Assembly: GCA_020832235.1 (NCBI GenBank)
Contig: JAFIEZ010000008.1
Location: 62,001 to 126,000, forward strand
DNA: 64,000 nucleotides
Direction of reading: 5' to 3'
Source of the DNA: Bacteroidota bacterium
GTDB taxonomy: Bacteria > Bacteroidota > Rhodothermia > Balneolales > HLUCCA01
In this document: positions 17,840 to 29,237 of the stretch, in pieces
How positions within the stretch are numbered: position 1 is the stretch's first letter
Layout: every line of letters starts with the position of its first letter
Translations under genes and position numbers: made by a program
Notes under the pieces: generated by a model
What the model was told of the DNA's origin: nothing
Databases searched by the model: none
What the model saw: only the letters and a program-made list of their open reading frames with translations

Positions 17840-18772
17840 ATGTCTGCTGTTGAAACTTTACTAAACCGCGCTTTTCCGGTCAATTACTTTGTAAGAGTGC
17901 CTGAAAAAGGAGCACCGCTTCTGGCAGGTGTAACCCTGTTGTTTACGTTAATATACAGGCCACTGGAAACCAGCGCCGGAGCGTACTTCAGTTTTGAAGT
18001 AACCATGTTTTTATACGGACTGGTTGTTGGTTTCGCTGCCTATGCATCGTTCAGGCTCATTCACCTGCTCAGAGGAGAAGATGCCTCTGAGCCCTGGACA
18101 ATTCAGTCGGAGGTTATTTCAATCGTATTTTCCTTGGTTAACATGGGAACCGCTGTTTTTCTTGCTGCATTTTTGCTGGAGGAGTCTGCCGATCGCTGGA
18201 ACTGGTCTACATTCTCAAACTCTCTGCAGACCACGGCCCTTATCGCCGGCATTCCCTTATTTGCTGCGACCTTGCTTAATATTCGAAGCCTGTTTCAACA
18301 AGAGGAAGTATTCACCCTCAACGAGCAGCCTATTCCGGAAACATCGGTAATTACCATTCAGACCCAATTACGTGAGGAAACCATTGAATTCTCCCCCATG
18401 CAGTTTATCTATGCTGAATCAGATGGGAATTATATACAGCTGTATCTCGACGAAAGAAAACATCCTCAGCGAGTATCGGCTGCCTCCCCAGATATGCACA
18501 GCACAGAGGAAGGGGCGGCTTTGTTGAACGCCTCCGGAAGCGGCGTCCGAAGGCATACCATACGGCTTTCGATGGGCAGTCTGGAGGAACAACTTAAACC
18601 ATACAGCATTTTCATGCGCACACATCGTGCTTTTATTGTGAATCTGAAAAAAGTGCGCGAAGCCAATGGAAATACATTGGGACTTGAGCTTAAATTGGTG
18701 GGCACCGACGCGGAAGTTCCTGTGTCGAGATCACAGGTTAAACCGTTCAAGGCCAGATTCCGCGCTTCATAA
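17840..18772 (+). CDS. membrane-bound LytTR-domain transcriptional regulator
   Basis: A 310-aa protein with four predicted transmembrane helices (about 25-42, 52-77, 91-113, 130-148) followed by a cytoplasmic LytTR DNA-binding domain (about 180-305). The domain shows FIYAESDGNYIQLYL, then IRLSMGSLEEQL, FMRTHRAFIVNLKKV and the closing VPVSRSQVKPFKARF, all typical of LytTR. About 35 extra residues (roughly 213-245) are inserted in the domain before the second half. There is no receiver domain, so it probably senses the membrane state or a ligand directly. It may work with the divergent PAS kinase, as LytS/LytR-type partners do; this is suggested only by position. Confidence 0.88.
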   Translation: MSAVETLLNRAFPVNYFVRVPEKGAPLLAGVTLLFTLIYRPLETSAGAYFSFEVTMFLYGLVVGFAAYASFRLIHLLRGEDASEPWTIQSEVISIVFSLVNMGTAVFLAAFLLEESADRWNWSTFSNSLQTTALIAGIPLFAATLLNIRSLFQQEEVFTLNEQPIPETSVITIQTQLREETIEFSPMQFIYAESDGNYIQLYLDERKHPQRVSAASPDMHSTEEGAALLNASGSGVRRHTIRLSMGSLEEQLKPYSIFMRTHRAFIVNLKKVREANGNTLGLELKLVGTDAEVPVSRSQVKPFKARFRAS

Positions 18773-18935
18773 CCATACCGGCAAACTTGCAGTTGCTGCG
18801 CCTTGCCGTTCGTCCCTCCATATTGCATTTTGTCACCGTATAGCAATATTCACCACATAAAGTTGATACGTATCCCTCCGGTTTTTTAAGATCTGGTTCC
18901 GCCCGTAGATTCTGGTAAACACCTCATAATACTAC

Positions 18936-18941
18936 GGGAGG
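18936..18941 (+). promoter_or_regulatory. strong ribosome-binding site of the TonB-type receptor gene
   Basis: GGGAGG lies 6 bases before the ATG at 18948, an unusually strong Shine-Dalgarno match for this window. It fixes the start of the outer-membrane protein. Confidence 0.7.
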
Positions 18942-18947
18942 ACACCC

Positions 18948-21242
18948 ATGAAAACCCTACTCATAACGCTGGCAACACTGTTTACATTCTTCGGACATAC
19001 ATCCGGTATTTCCGGGCAAAACAACCCAGGTACAACCATAACTGCCGACTCGCTGCAACATTTCACCATCACCGGGATAATCACCGACAAGTTGAGTCTG
19101 CAGCCATTGGTTCATGCTCATATTGCCGTTTTCGATGAGCACCGACGGGTACTCTTAACCGGCGCCCTCAGCGATTATGACGGCAACTTTCGCGTTGATG
19201 TTGTATCTGATGAATCTGTCTATCTGCGCCTCAGCTCGGTTGGCTATGAAACACACTGGATGATGGTTCATACCAAGACCACCCATCTGCAAACGATTCA
19301 ACTGCTCCCTGCAGACCTTCTTGGCGCAGATGTTTTGGTTCAGGCAGAGGCTATTCCTGTACTCAGTACCTCCGATCGGATTCGCTACTATCCCTCTGCC
19401 CGTCAGCTTGAAATATCGGCATCGGCGTTGGAAGTGCTTCGTTTCCTGCCCGGTGTGCAGCTGTCGTTGTTTCAAGATATTACACTGGATGGAAACAGCG
19501 ATGTTCTCATTCTGGTTGACGGAAAACAGCGTGACAAACAGTTTTTGCAGCAACTGCCTCCATCACAGATAGAACGTATTGAATTATTGCCCGTACCGCC
19601 GCCAGGATTTGAAAGCTCAGGAGGTGGTGCCATACATGTTGTACTTCGTGCAGTACCCGATTATTATCTGGGCGTTCGTGCACATGCTGAAATACCGGCC
19701 CGCATCAATGAACAATTCTTGTTTCCGAATGCCTCGGTGTTATACAGCAGACCGACGTTCACCTTGCAGTCTGGTTACTCGGGTGAGCGAACCCGGTTCA
19801 AGATATCCGATAAGCAGCGCTATACCGACATGCAAACCGGCACCTCGCAGCTCACGCAGCAGGACTTAATTCAACAGGGGTACATGCATCGGTTTACATC
19901 CGGACTTGGTTTTCAGGCCGGATCCTCTTCACATATTGATTTGTACGGATGGGTAACCACATACGGGCAGGAGCATAACGGTTCGGCAGTTATGCTGCGT
20001 GATGATCATTCTAACGTTGAAAGCGTGCGATCGGAAACGGACCGAAACAGGGCCGGATTTTTGTCGGCGCACTATCGTTACGAAGCCGCTCCGCGATCTT
20101 TAACGGCAGCGTTAAGCCATTACGAAATGCAGACAAATGCCGATATCGCTTTTGAGGGAATTGGATTGTACGCTAAAATTAACCCTAAAGAGCGGGTGAG
20201 TACCGTTCGGGCTGAGATTCATGAAAAGGAGCTCATCCCTGCAGACGTTCGCTATGGTATCAGCTGGCAACACACACAGCGGGGAACGGACTCTTTTGTC
20301 GATTCGCTATCGGAGCAAACATCTGCCCTCTATATTCGTCTTGCCAGGAAAATTGGTAGTATTGACCTTCAGGGCAGCCTGCGAGGTGAATACAACAGTT
20401 TGGGAGGATGGTATGTATTGCCGACCCTCATGGCTCATCACCGTTTTGGGAACCAGAAAACCACCGTCCGTTTTCATTATCGAACCACTGTAATACATCC
20501 GGGAATATTTCAGCGATATCAGCAGTCAATGTGGGGTGATCCCCTGCACGTATCGGTAGGCAATCAGGCCTTGCGTGCATCCCTGCAAAGGGACTTGGTA
20601 GCTGAACTTTCGCATAATACTGGATCGGGTTCGCTTTCCGTTCGTTATACGCTGGCCTACAACCATGATCCCATGCAGCAGCGCATCGAGCGGATATCGC
20701 AAGAAAGCTTCCTTTCAAGCTGGTATAATGCCCGGTACAGCTGGGGTCACCGTGTACGAATGACAGGGATGCTGGCATTTTCAAGCTCGGCCGGAGTACA
20801 GATGTGGGTGGAGCCCGGTACGGTTCAATTTGCTGATGCCGAATTGCGGTGGTTTATATCAGGTGGAGGAAGTATGTACTGGCGTACCGGAGAACGCCTC
20901 ACACTGGCTGTGATGGTAAATCATGAAGGTCATCGTATTGGCGAAGAGCGCCGGAACTACAGTGGTACCTTATACTTTGCCAACGCCAATATATTCATCA
21001 CAGAAGCGGTTTCGGCTTCATTGGTATCGGGTATCCCATTTTCGGGTGGATTCCTTTACGACGGTTTTCGTGCTGGTTATAATGATTTGGAGGTACATTC
21101 GACAGGGCGTATCCGTTTATCTATGGTGCCCGTATGGGCTACCATAACGATGGAGATCAACCGGGGGGGCGGAACAGTTTCACGCCGTGATCTTTCAAAA
21201 GACCAACCTCAGCCCTCTCGTCGTACAAGGCGTGTTTTCTGA
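18948..21242 (+). CDS. TonB-dependent-receptor-like outer-membrane beta-barrel protein
   Basis: A 764-aa outer-membrane protein with a signal peptide (about 1-24), a carboxypeptidase-regulatory-like beta-sandwich (about 42-125, ITGIITDKLSLQPLVHAHI and LRLSSVGYE), a plug-like domain (about 130-240, ALEVLRFLPGVQL and DVLILVDGKQRDKQFLQQLP, with IERIELLPVPPPGFESSGGG), then a long alternating barrel. This resembles the CarboxypepD_reg plus OMP_b-brl_3 receptors common in Bacteroidota relatives. No SusD-like partner is adjacent, so a SusCD nutrient system is unlikely. The C-terminus is basic and low complexity (QPSRRTRRVF) and lacks the usual terminal aromatic strand residue except the final Phe. 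The substrate is unknown. Confidence 0.82.
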   Translation: MKTLLITLATLFTFFGHTSGISGQNNPGTTITADSLQHFTITGIITDKLSLQPLVHAHIAVFDEHRRVLLTGALSDYDGNFRVDVVSDESVYLRLSSVGYETHWMMVHTKTTHLQTIQLLPADLLGADVLVQAEAIPVLSTSDRIRYYPSARQLEISASALEVLRFLPGVQLSLFQDITLDGNSDVLILVDGKQRDKQFLQQLPPSQIERIELLPVPPPGFESSGGGAIHVVLRAVPDYYLGVRAHAEIPARINEQFLFPNASVLYSRPTFTLQSGYSGERTRFKISDKQRYTDMQTGTSQLTQQDLIQQGYMHRFTSGLGFQAGSSSHIDLYGWVTTYGQEHNGSAVMLRDDHSNVESVRSETDRNRAGFLSAHYRYEAAPRSLTAALSHYEMQTNADIAFEGIGLYAKINPKERVSTVRAEIHEKELIPADVRYGISWQHTQRGTDSFVDSLSEQTSALYIRLARKIGSIDLQGSLRGEYNSLGGWYVLPTLMAHHRFGNQKTTVRFHYRTTVIHPGIFQRYQQSMWGDPLHVSVGNQALRASLQRDLVAELSHNTGSGSLSVRYTLAYNHDPMQQRIERISQESFLSSWYNARYSWGHRVRMTGMLAFSSSAGVQMWVEPGTVQFADAELRWFISGGGSMYWRTGERLTLAVMVNHEGHRIGEERRNYSGTLYFANANIFITEAVSASLVSGIPFSGGFLYDGFRAGYNDLEVHSTGRIRLSMVPVWATITMEINRGGGTVSRRDLSKDQPQPSRRTRRVF

Positions 21243-21263
21243 AAAAAAGGGGTATTAACCGGA

Positions 21264-21306
21264 GGTGGTTTCAGATACTGTGAAATGATTCCTGTCTGAA
21301 ACCATC
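21264..21306. terminator. hairpin shared by the convergent receptor and MCP genes
   Basis: A 12-bp stem with one wobble pair (GGTGGTTTCAGA, 21264-21275, with TCTGAAACCATC, 21295-21306) and a 19-base loop fills the 89-bp gap between two convergent stops. No U tract directly follows on the plus strand. On the minus strand a run of seven T begins about 15 bases on. It may act as a weak bidirectional terminator. Confidence 0.4.
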
Positions 21307-21331
21307 CATCAGGCATAAATGGCAACGTAAT

Positions 21332-23623
21332 TTATGTTTTAAACTGGCTTAACAGTTTGTTCAATCCTTCAGAAAGCTGTGATAGTTCATGAGCACTTTG
21401 CTTCACCTGTTTAATTTCCTGGGTTGTGGTCGTCACTCCATTATTTACCTCTGTGATGTTTGAGGAAATTTCATTTAAACCGTTAACAGATTCTGCGACA
21501 TTCTGCGATATTTCCTCTGCACCTGCGCTTACACCGCTAATGTTGAATGATACTTCATTCACCGTTGCGCTTTGCTCCTCAACGGCTGTAACGATGGCTT
21601 GAGAGATAACATTTACCTCATCAATTACTCTGGCAACAGCATCAATAGATGAGACGGCATCTTCTGTGTTGCTTTGCATCTGTTCAATCTGTTGCTGAAT
21701 TTGATGGGTGGCCTGGGCGGTTTGTCTAGCTAGTTCTTTAACTTCATTTGCTACTACTGTAAAACCCTTGCCGGCTTCACCTGCTGATGCGGCTTCTATA
21801 GTGGCATTAATGGCCAGTAGATTAGTCTGATCAGCAATGTTATTAATCACATCAACAACATTACCAATTGATTTGGCCGCTAAACCCAATTTGTCCATTA
21901 TTTCCTTACTACTTCTAGCATACTTATTGGCTTCTTCAGCAATCTGCAACTCTTTTTGGCAGTTCCTTGAAACTTCACTAAGTGAAGCGCTCATTTCTTC
22001 TACAGCTGCAGCTACACTATTTGTTGAAGATGACATTCTGGTAACTGCCTGAGAAATTGAATCCAGGTTCATAGAAGATTGTTTCAACGCAGAAGCTACA
22101 GCAGACGTTTGCATACTCATCAGCTCAGCATTTGATGATATTTGAGTGGATGTAGTGGATAATTCGGTTGAAGATGACGCAACGGAGTCTGCATTTTGAG
22201 ATGCTGAAATCACTAAGGTCATAAGTTTATCGACAAAGGTGTTGAAGTATAGGGCCAATTTCCCAACCTCATCATTACTGTTCACATCCAACCGCTTTGT
22301 TAGGTCTCCTTCTCCCTCAGAGATGTCTTTAAGTCTATCAGCTACAAGCACAATTGGTCGTGATATCATTTTACCGATGACAAATGCAAGCAAGCCGGTA
22401 AGTATAAGAATGATTGCAGCTACCACTAGAGAACCTTGCATCATTTGTGCCAGACCTACCATGGCCTCATCATATGATTGCACAATACTGATACTCCAGG
22501 TCTTGCCCAAAATATTGAAATCGGAACTGGAAAAAACGGTTTGTTTTCCTTCGAAGGGTAGTACACCACTTCGCACTTCCATTCGATTTTCAGTATCAAG
22601 CCATGGTAACCCAATGTGGCTTCCGGGCGGTGCAATTTGTGAACCGTCTGACGCAAATCTTGAATTGCGTAAAGTAGTATTTCCGTTAGTGTCGGTGCCA
22701 CTAATAATGGTTTCTCCTGTGTACCCCATTCCATCTCTTGCATTAATAATGCTATTAATACGGTCTAGCGGCATTTGAAAAACGGCCACCCCTATCCGTA
22801 TACCGTCCTGAAAAATAGGACTTGCGATGAAACTGGCCGGGGCCATATACGAGGGAGGGTATACTTCGAAGTCTACAAATGCATAGGTGTCACCCTCGTC
22901 AAGACTGGAAGCCGCACGAAATACATCCGCAAAATTAGTTTCGGCATAAGGGCCGTCTAATAATGAGGTTTGGTAGTCCAGTTCTTTAAATACAGAATAA
23001 ACAATATGCCCGGTGTTTATATCTATCAGAAAAATGTCGTAATAACCAAACTTTTGCAGGTAATTTCGAATTATCGGATGGATTTGCGCATGCAAATTGC
23101 TGTAGTCACTTACATCACCTGCATGATTGAGAAGATCTTTGCTGCCTAGAGGGTGTGCATTGGCAGAAATATATTGATATTGAAAGGCAATGGTGATTTC
23201 ATCGAGATCTGCATACTGTTGCCAATCTGAATCCTGACCCGAGTTTAGATTTTGGAATTCAACATTGTATACGTCTCTGTAAAATTGGTTAACATCTTCA
23301 CGCATCTGGCTGACATAAACCGAATCAAACTGGTTTTGGCTAATGAATTCAGATCGCATGGCCGGAAACGCTGCCATAGCATGAACAATCATATTATTTT
23401 CAGAGAAGGTGAGCAACTGATCGCGAATTGTGTCGAAATAACGTTCAATATCTGTCTGTTTCAAGGCTCTGATTCCTTCAAGGCGGTCTATTGTAACCGA
23501 TAGCATCGCATCTTTTGCGATCATATGAGAGGCGATCTGCATAGATGCTACAACAATAGTACCTACCAGTATAAAGGCGGTAATAAGTTTCGATGCGATA
23601 CTTTTATTCATTAGTTTTTTCAT
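21332..23623 (-). CDS. methyl-accepting chemotaxis protein with dCACHE-type periplasmic sensor
   Basis: A 763-aa chemoreceptor. The ATG at 23623 ([13 protein letters not shown]) is chosen because a good GGAG ribosome-binding site precedes it by 8 bases; a start nine codons upstream keeps the frame. It has TM1 (about 10-32), a large periplasmic region (about 33-385) of dCACHE type, TM2 (about 390-415), HAMP (about 417-470) and a signalling domain. The signalling domain includes the hairpin tip [21 protein letters not shown] near 560. The periplasmic part contains [25 protein letters not shown], typical of the membrane-distal CACHE fold. No C-terminal CheR-tethering pentapeptide is visible (ends LLSQFKT). 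It is the last gene of the chemosensory cluster and probably senses small external solutes. Confidence 0.92.
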   Translation of the reverse strand: MKKLMNKSIASKLITAFILVGTIVVASMQIASHMIAKDAMLSVTIDRLEGIRALKQTDIERYFDTIRDQLLTFSENNMIVHAMAAFPAMRSEFISQNQFDSVYVSQMREDVNQFYRDVYNVEFQNLNSGQDSDWQQYADLDEITIAFQYQYISANAHPLGSKDLLNHAGDVSDYSNLHAQIHPIIRNYLQKFGYYDIFLIDINTGHIVYSVFKELDYQTSLLDGPYAETNFADVFRAASSLDEGDTYAFVDFEVYPPSYMAPASFIASPIFQDGIRIGVAVFQMPLDRINSIINARDGMGYTGETIISGTDTNGNTTLRNSRFASDGSQIAPPGSHIGLPWLDTENRMEVRSGVLPFEGKQTVFSSSDFNILGKTWSISIVQSYDEAMVGLAQMMQGSLVVAAIILILTGLLAFVIGKMISRPIVLVADRLKDISEGEGDLTKRLDVNSNDEVGKLALYFNTFVDKLMTLVISASQNADSVASSSTELSTTSTQISSNAELMSMQTSAVASALKQSSMNLDSISQAVTRMSSSTNSVAAAVEEMSASLSEVSRNCQKELQIAEEANKYARSSKEIMDKLGLAAKSIGNVVDVINNIADQTNLLAINATIEAASAGEAGKGFTVVANEVKELARQTAQATHQIQQQIEQMQSNTEDAVSSIDAVARVIDEVNVISQAIVTAVEEQSATVNEVSFNISGVSAGAEEISQNVAESVNGLNEISSNITEVNNGVTTTTQEIKQVKQSAHELSQLSEGLNKLLSQFKT

Positions 23624-23690
23624 ATAAACATCTCCATTCACGTTAATCAATTAGCAACCAGTCGGTTACAATATGCCATGTAGTGTGTTG

Positions 23691-25274
23691 TTAATATTTG
23701 CCAACTTTCCTGTTCCAAAAGTGATTTGTAAGCTCTCGAATGGCGTTAATTGTAGAAGACATATCGCTGCTTGCTTTGGTATTCAGTTCAATATGCTCCA
23801 TATTATTGTGAGAGTGTGCAGTAATTGACGACAGACTTTGATTGATTTCATCTGCAGCAAGGCGTTGTTGCTCCACAATGAAAGCTACCTCTTCATTTCC
23901 TGACGCAATTCCTTGAATGGAAGCCAAAATCTGATCTAGAATAGCCACAGACCTGCTGTTTTCCTGACTGTTATTCGAAACCTTTGCTTTAGCATTTTGC
24001 ATCATTTTCGTTGCTTTGTCTGTACTGGCGTTAAGGTTCTCAATAACCTGCCCAATTTCTTCGGCTGATTTTTGAGTTCGTGCAGAAAGCGATCGAACCT
24101 GATCGGCAACTACGGAGAAACCTTTCCCTGCTGTACCTGCTCTGGCGGCTTCAATAGTTGCATTTAATGATAATAAGCGGGTTTGCTCTGAGATGTCTTT
24201 TATGACATCCAAAATAGACGTCACGCTGCCCGCTATAGTGGCGGCTTCTTTAACGGCATCTGCAGCTTCTTCAATTTCTGTATTTAAAATGTCTAGCTCT
24301 CGGGCATTCGAATCGATGACAGCTTTCCCGTGTTGTGCTTTTTCAAGGCTGCTTGTGGCATTCTGATAGGTTTTGGAGGCGTTGTCAGATACATCACGTA
24401 TTGTAGCAGACATTTCTTCAACAGCAGCTGCCACCCGTTCAATTTCGGAAACCAGACTATCTCCTCTTTCCCGCGCTGATTGCATAGAGCCATCGAGGTG
24501 ACGTGCAACCTCCGACAAGGTAGATATGGCATCGTTTACTCGTCCGATAATGGCTTTTTTCTCGGCTTCCAGCACGTGTAATGCCATATGTATTTTACTG
24601 GCTTCATCGTTTCTGCCGGTAATTATGTATCTGGAAACGGTATCATCATTAATGGCCTCCGCTTTAGCAATCAAATCGTCGAATGGTCTGTAAATGCCTT
24701 GAACTTGATGATAGAGTAAAGCACCCACTCCTAAAAGCAATATTGCCACCATCCAACCTTGCGGTAGTACTACGCTGCCTGTTATTCCCACCGCGAAAAA
24801 TGAAATAATGTTTAGTAAGAGGCGTTTTTGTAAGGAGAGCCCAGTCTTTAGTTCGGGGGTATCTTCTTTATTAATGAGCTTCTTGTAAAGTGCGTCGGCA
24901 CGAGATACGGTGTCTCGGTCTGGATTTCGCCTGACCGACTGGTATTCTATGATGGTGCCATTTTTAGAGATAGGGCTAACAAAGGCATTAACCCAGTAGT
25001 GATCTCCATTTTTACACCGGTTTTTTACAACGCCGATCCAAGAGCGGTTGGCCTGAATGGTATCCCACATGGTTTTGAAGGCTTCCCGAGGCATGTCGGG
25101 GTGTCGAATAATGTTGTGGGGCGCACCCTTTAATTCGTCTTCTTCAAAACCGCTAATTTCCAAGAAAGTGCGATTAAAAAAGGTGATTTTACCTTTAAGA
25201 TCTGTAGTTGACAAGATATTGGCATTCTCATCATATTTCAGTTCCCGCTGAGTTACAGGTACATTCTTTTTCAT
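23691..25274 (-). CDS. PAS-domain methyl-accepting chemotaxis protein (Aer-like)
   Basis: A 527-aa receptor with a cytoplasmic N-terminal PAS domain (about 10-125): [34 protein letters not shown] and [14 protein letters not shown]. This is the Aer-type block that in relatives binds FAD and senses redox or energy state. A hydrophobic hairpin (about 152-195) anchors it to the membrane with almost no periplasmic part. A HAMP-like linker follows, then a signalling domain with [21 protein letters not shown] near 365. FAD binding is not provable here. Its start overlaps the cheR stop by 4 bases (ATGA), so it is translationally coupled to cheR. Confidence 0.92.
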   Translation of the reverse strand: MKKNVPVTQRELKYDENANILSTTDLKGKITFFNRTFLEISGFEEDELKGAPHNIIRHPDMPREAFKTMWDTIQANRSWIGVVKNRCKNGDHYWVNAFVSPISKNGTIIEYQSVRRNPDRDTVSRADALYKKLINKEDTPELKTGLSLQKRLLLNIISFFAVGITGSVVLPQGWMVAILLLGVGALLYHQVQGIYRPFDDLIAKAEAINDDTVSRYIITGRNDEASKIHMALHVLEAEKKAIIGRVNDAISTLSEVARHLDGSMQSARERGDSLVSEIERVAAAVEEMSATIRDVSDNASKTYQNATSSLEKAQHGKAVIDSNARELDILNTEIEEAADAVKEAATIAGSVTSILDVIKDISEQTRLLSLNATIEAARAGTAGKGFSVVADQVRSLSARTQKSAEEIGQVIENLNASTDKATKMMQNAKAKVSNNSQENSRSVAILDQILASIQGIASGNEEVAFIVEQQRLAADEINQSLSSITAHSHNNMEHIELNTKASSDMSSTINAIRELTNHFWNRKVGKY

Positions 25275-26200
25275 GGTTGTCTCAGGTTACCGTCGGTTAG
25301 TGTGATTGTATTGAGATGTGCAGGAGCCCGTTGTGTGTCTGAAGTGCCGGAGCTCACTTTGTATTGGTAATACACCGAGCGCAGGTGACGTTTAAGCTCC
25401 AAATTATGAGGTATTCCGGAAAGTGTTTCTGTTGACCCGATTATTAGAGCCCCGTCTTTTTTTAAAAGAGTACTCATATTCCGAAACAGGGTTTTTCGGT
25501 CATGCTCTTGAAAATAAATTCCAACATTCCGGCAGAATACGATATCAAACGTACCCATTGCTAGAGATTCTGTTAAGAGGTTGCCCTTTCGAAATGAAGC
25601 CAGAAAACGCAATTCGTCGTGAATCTTATATCCTTCGGGTACCCGTTGAAAAAAACGATTCAACCGCTGCGGTGTTAGTCCACGAGAGACCTCTAGTTCA
25701 GAAAATATCCCAATGCTTGCCTGAGCAACAGCCTTATCTGAAATATCAATACCGGAAATTTGAATATCATATGATTGGAGGTCAATCAAGAGCTCTTTTA
25801 ACAAAATAATCGTGCTGTATATTTCTTGGCCTGTAGAGCAAGCGGCACTAAAAATGCGTATTGGAATTTGCCTATGCCCCTCTTTTCTTCGCCGGTCTAT
25901 GAGTTCAGGTATGAGCTTATGACGGAGTAATTCGAATGGCGATTGGTCTCGGAAAAAAGACGTTTCATTGGTTGTTATTGCATTGATAACATGGGTATGT
26001 AAGCTTCCAGTTTTATCAAGCTGTACAGTTTGAAGTAAATTTGTCCATGATGTGCTTTTTGTACTTCGAAATAGCGAACTTAATCGTGTTTGAATGAGGT
26101 ACGATTTGGTGGTTTCCAGATAGATACCACTAGATTTCTGTATATAAGCACTCCAGGCATTCATTTCGGCTGGGGACAATATGGGTATAGCTTCCATCAT
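25271..26200 (-). CDS. cheR: CheR chemotaxis protein methyltransferase
   Basis: Methylates receptor glutamates with SAM to adapt the array. The 309-aa protein has the N-terminal helical domain (about 8-90), [21 protein letters not shown] (near 92-112), the SAM site [16 protein letters not shown] (near 137-152; most CheR have G-E-E-P-Y, here G-Q-E-I-Y), [12 protein letters not shown], and [13 protein letters not shown] (near 232-244; most family members have RNVLIYF). No TPR extension is present. Two adjacent Met codons start the frame; either may be used. It lies between cheB and the PAS-MCP gene and overlaps the latter by 4 bases. Confidence 0.94.
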   Translation of the reverse strand: MMEAIPILSPAEMNAWSAYIQKSSGIYLETTKSYLIQTRLSSLFRSTKSTSWTNLLQTVQLDKTGSLHTHVINAITTNETSFFRDQSPFELLRHKLIPELIDRRRKEGHRQIPIRIFSAACSTGQEIYSTIILLKELLIDLQSYDIQISGIDISDKAVAQASIGIFSELEVSRGLTPQRLNRFFQRVPEGYKIHDELRFLASFRKGNLLTESLAMGTFDIVFCRNVGIYFQEHDRKTLFRNMSTLLKKDGALIIGSTETLSGIPHNLELKRHLRSVYYQYKVSSGTSDTQRAPAHLNTITLTDGNLRQP

Positions 26201-26207
26201 TAGTGAC

Positions 26208-27317
26208 TCAATTTCTTCTGACTATTTGAATGATGGTTTCGGCCATATCACTCAGAGGAACACTGGCGTCTGCCAGACCTGCCTCATAAACCGAACGAGG
26301 CATTCCGTATACAACACAACTTTGTTCATCCTGAATGAGTGATAAACAGCCGGTTCGTTTCAATAGCCGAACACCAGTTGTGCCGTCGTTACCCATTCCT
26401 GTCATTACTACGGCTAGTGCCTTGCCGGGGAAGTGTTGTGATACCGATCGGAACAAGTAATCTACAGATGGTCTGCAATTATTTTCAGGGGCGTCTTCTG
26501 TTATCTGTATCTGCATATTTCCGCTGCTTGTTGCGATGACCCGCATGTGCTTTCCACCGGGTGCAATATAAACCACGTTTGAAGTCACCAGCATGCCGTG
26601 CGCCGCTTCCACAACCAAAAGTTCAGACTTTTTATTTAAGCTTTCGGCTAAGGAGAGTGTAAACAATGGTGGCATGTGCTGAACGATAAAAACCGGTACA
26701 CCCATGTCGGCAGGCAGTGCAGGAATAACTTGCGAGAGTGCATTAGGGCCACCCGTGGAAACGCCAATCACAATCATTTCGGGAGCCCGTGCAGGTCTCT
26801 GAAGATTCAATGAGTTCGCCCAAGATCCTTGCGAGTTACCTGAAACCGGCTCGTACGACGGTTTTACAAGTGTTTTGGGGCGCACTACTGTGCGATGGTG
26901 CCCCGCCCTCATTTTATGTCTGATACCTATTGAAAGTAAGCGTGGACGCAACTTCTCAATAAGTGTTTGTTTAACCGCATCAATGGAACCGTCTACAGGC
27001 TTGGTTATGAAGTCAAATGCACCGTACTCCAATGCTTTAACCGTTAGCTCTCCACCTCTTTCTGTATGCGCACTGATAACTATGAATTCGGGTGCCCAAT
27101 GGGTTCCTTTACTTGCCTTCAGTACATCCAATCCGCCCATTACAGGCATTTCCATATCAAGTGTAACCACATCGGGTTTTAATTCCTGGATTTTTTCAAG
27201 AGCCATTTTCCCATTAGAACACTCTGCAATAATTTCACACCCTTCTATACAAGCCAGAGCTTCTCTCATCAGGCGCCTGAATAAAATGGAGTCGTCGGCA
27301 ATCAGAACTGAAATCAT
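26208..27317 (-). CDS. cheB: CheB chemotaxis response regulator protein-glutamate methylesterase
   Basis: Removes or deamidates receptor methyl groups when phosphorylated by CheA. The receiver domain (1-120) has DD at 8-9, phospho-acceptor D54 in VTLDMEMPVMGG, and the Lys in FITKPVDG. The esterase domain (about 180-369) shows IGVSTGGPNALS (catalytic Ser), VQHMPPLFTLSLAESLN (His) and VMTGMGNDGTTG (Asp). A proline-rich linker connects them. All catalytic residues are present. The stop is 7 bases before the cheR start. Confidence 0.96.
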   Translation of the reverse strand: MISVLIADDSILFRRLMREALACIEGCEIIAECSNGKMALEKIQELKPDVVTLDMEMPVMGGLDVLKASKGTHWAPEFIVISAHTERGGELTVKALEYGAFDFITKPVDGSIDAVKQTLIEKLRPRLLSIGIRHKMRAGHHRTVVRPKTLVKPSYEPVSGNSQGSWANSLNLQRPARAPEMIVIGVSTGGPNALSQVIPALPADMGVPVFIVQHMPPLFTLSLAESLNKKSELLVVEAAHGMLVTSNVVYIAPGGKHMRVIATSSGNMQIQITEDAPENNCRPSVDYLFRSVSQHFPGKALAVVMTGMGNDGTTGVRLLKRTGCLSLIQDEQSCVVYGMPRSVYEAGLADASVPLSDMAETIIQIVRRN

Positions 27318-27390
27318 GCTAATAGTATTTTGAAGTGAATTATCATGGGTTGCAGGAGCTCAGGTACCTGGTACAAGTTTATTGGAATAG

Positions 27391-29178
27391 TCAGGCTGGT
27401 GTTAAACGAAATTGAAGCATCATACCTTTTAGCTTTCCTGCTAGTTGGGTGAGCTCTGTCGCACTAGCCTCCACTTGTTCTCCGCTCATGCGAATTTCAT
27501 TTGCCGATAAGTCAACTTGTGTAATTTCGTTTGCAGTTGCAGAGGTTACATTTGCTGTTTGTGCAATACGTTCGTTAGCATCACGAACACCCACGGTTGC
27601 CTGAGATATATTGGCTGCTACATCACGGGTTACCACCGATTGCTCCTCAATGGCTGTCGCTATACTATTTACCAGCTCACCTACTTCACTAATTACATCA
27701 GTAATGTCTCTAATATCACCAATAGCTCCGTTTGTGGATTGTTGAACACTTTCTACTTTCAGGCGGATGTCTTCCGTAGCAGTCGCTGTCTGACGGGCAA
27801 GATCTTTTATTTCATTGGCCACTACTGCAAATCCTTTGCCCGCTGCCCCAGCACGGGCAGCCTCTATAGTGGCGTTCAAAGCCAATAAATTGGTTTGCGA
27901 CGAAATATCATTAATGGTTTCTGTAACCTGACCTATATCTCGGGCCGCACTCCCAAGCTTCTGCATCAAGGCAGAAACAGCAGTGGCCCTATCGGCTGCA
28001 TTGTTGGTGATGCAACGGGCTCTCTCGGAATTGTTCGCTATCTCGTCAATAGTTGTGCTCATTTCTTCAGTTGCCGTAGCTACCGATGTGAGATTGGTGC
28101 TGGCCTCCTCCATGCTGGCAGCTACAGAGAAAGTGTTTGAACTAGTTTGCTGTGCGGATGTACTTACGATTGTAGTTCTATCGTGCATCTCTTGCACGCT
28201 TTGTGAAGTTTGTGCACTAATGGCAGAAAGCTGATTAGCCGAGTATGCCACAGTTTCAACACCACTGTTCATCTCAATAAGCAATTTTCGGGTATTATCA
28301 GCCATTCGCTCAAACGCCATGGCTAAGTCGCCCAAATCATCTGAGCGTCTGCTAACCCCAGGTGGCAGCTGAAATGTAAAATCTCCGCTTGCCAGTACAT
28401 TTGCATAATTCAGAATTTCAGTTATAGGCTTATCGATGCTTCTTTTTAATGCCCAGCCAAGCACCGAGGATACTGCCAATGCCAGTACAATAAATGATAG
28501 TATCCACTGAGTTATCAGGGCAACTTTTTGATTATTATTTGCAATCATTTCATCCGTTATCCGAGTGTTTTGATTAATTAGCGCTAAGATAAGTTGGGTC
28601 ATTTCATCTGACTTCTGAAGCATATCTTGCATCCCGGAGTCATATTTTTGAAAAAGAGATGTCAGCATTAACATGGGTTCAGCAATAGTTTCCTCGTACC
28701 CTGGGGTGGACGACGACGAGTACAGCTGGTTTTTCACTTCAATCATCTGTGCTATCAGCCCTTCAAGTACCCGCTGAGACTCCCGCCAATGTGCAAAACT
28801 CTCTTCTAATTCCGCTACAAGTGCCCGCCCTCTTTCTGTTGCTCTGGGAATAGCTAAAATGGTATTGAGTGCATGCTCAGTTATATCCCAACTTTTTGCT
28901 CTGCTTTCCAATATTTGCATCAGCTGTATGTTTGCATCGTCTTGCCCGAATACCTGATATACTTGCAAGGATTGAGCGTGTATAAGCAGACGTTCATAAT
29001 TGAGGTCACTTATGTTCCTGTAACCGGGGAACCGTTCTTGCGAGAGCGTATCAAGATCAGATTTCAGGTGTTGAACTCCCCAAAGTCCCAGTCCTCCCAT
29101 TGCGCCAAGCATAATGAGAAGGGTAGTAATTACAAGGAGCAATCGTTTGCCGATTTTAATATTATTAAGGTGTAACAT
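27391..29178 (-). CDS. methyl-accepting chemotaxis protein with four-helix-bundle sensor
   Basis: A 595-aa receptor with TM1 (about 12-35), a periplasmic helical region of about 190 residues consistent with a 4HB/Tar-like bundle, TM2 (about 225-250, [20 protein letters not shown]), HAMP (about 250-305) and a methyl-accepting domain whose tip reads [21 protein letters not shown] near 430. The C-terminus ([10 protein letters not shown]) has no CheR tether. It is directly downstream of cheW and upstream of cheB, the usual place for the cognate receptor of a chemosensory operon. The ligand is unknown. Confidence 0.92.
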   Translation of the reverse strand: MLHLNNIKIGKRLLLVITTLLIMLGAMGGLGLWGVQHLKSDLDTLSQERFPGYRNISDLNYERLLIHAQSLQVYQVFGQDDANIQLMQILESRAKSWDITEHALNTILAIPRATERGRALVAELEESFAHWRESQRVLEGLIAQMIEVKNQLYSSSSTPGYEETIAEPMLMLTSLFQKYDSGMQDMLQKSDEMTQLILALINQNTRITDEMIANNNQKVALITQWILSFIVLALAVSSVLGWALKRSIDKPITEILNYANVLASGDFTFQLPPGVSRRSDDLGDLAMAFERMADNTRKLLIEMNSGVETVAYSANQLSAISAQTSQSVQEMHDRTTIVSTSAQQTSSNTFSVAASMEEASTNLTSVATATEEMSTTIDEIANNSERARCITNNAADRATAVSALMQKLGSAARDIGQVTETINDISSQTNLLALNATIEAARAGAAGKGFAVVANEIKDLARQTATATEDIRLKVESVQQSTNGAIGDIRDITDVISEVGELVNSIATAIEEQSVVTRDVAANISQATVGVRDANERIAQTANVTSATANEITQVDLSANEIRMSGEQVEASATELTQLAGKLKGMMLQFRLTPA

Positions 29179-29237
29179 GGCTAAGATTCCGATTCAGATG
29201 GTAGGTGTTTAAATGATATCTTCATAGAGCATTATTA

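Noticed and set aside
21243-21331. attR copy of the tRNA-Leu 3' end at the far side of the chemosensory cluster
   Set aside because: No stretch of the tRNA 3' sequence is repeated there, so integration cannot be shown.
23623-26200. CheR-binding pentapeptide on the receptors
   Set aside because: The C-termini (SQFKT, VGKY, RLTPA) show no NWETF-like tail.
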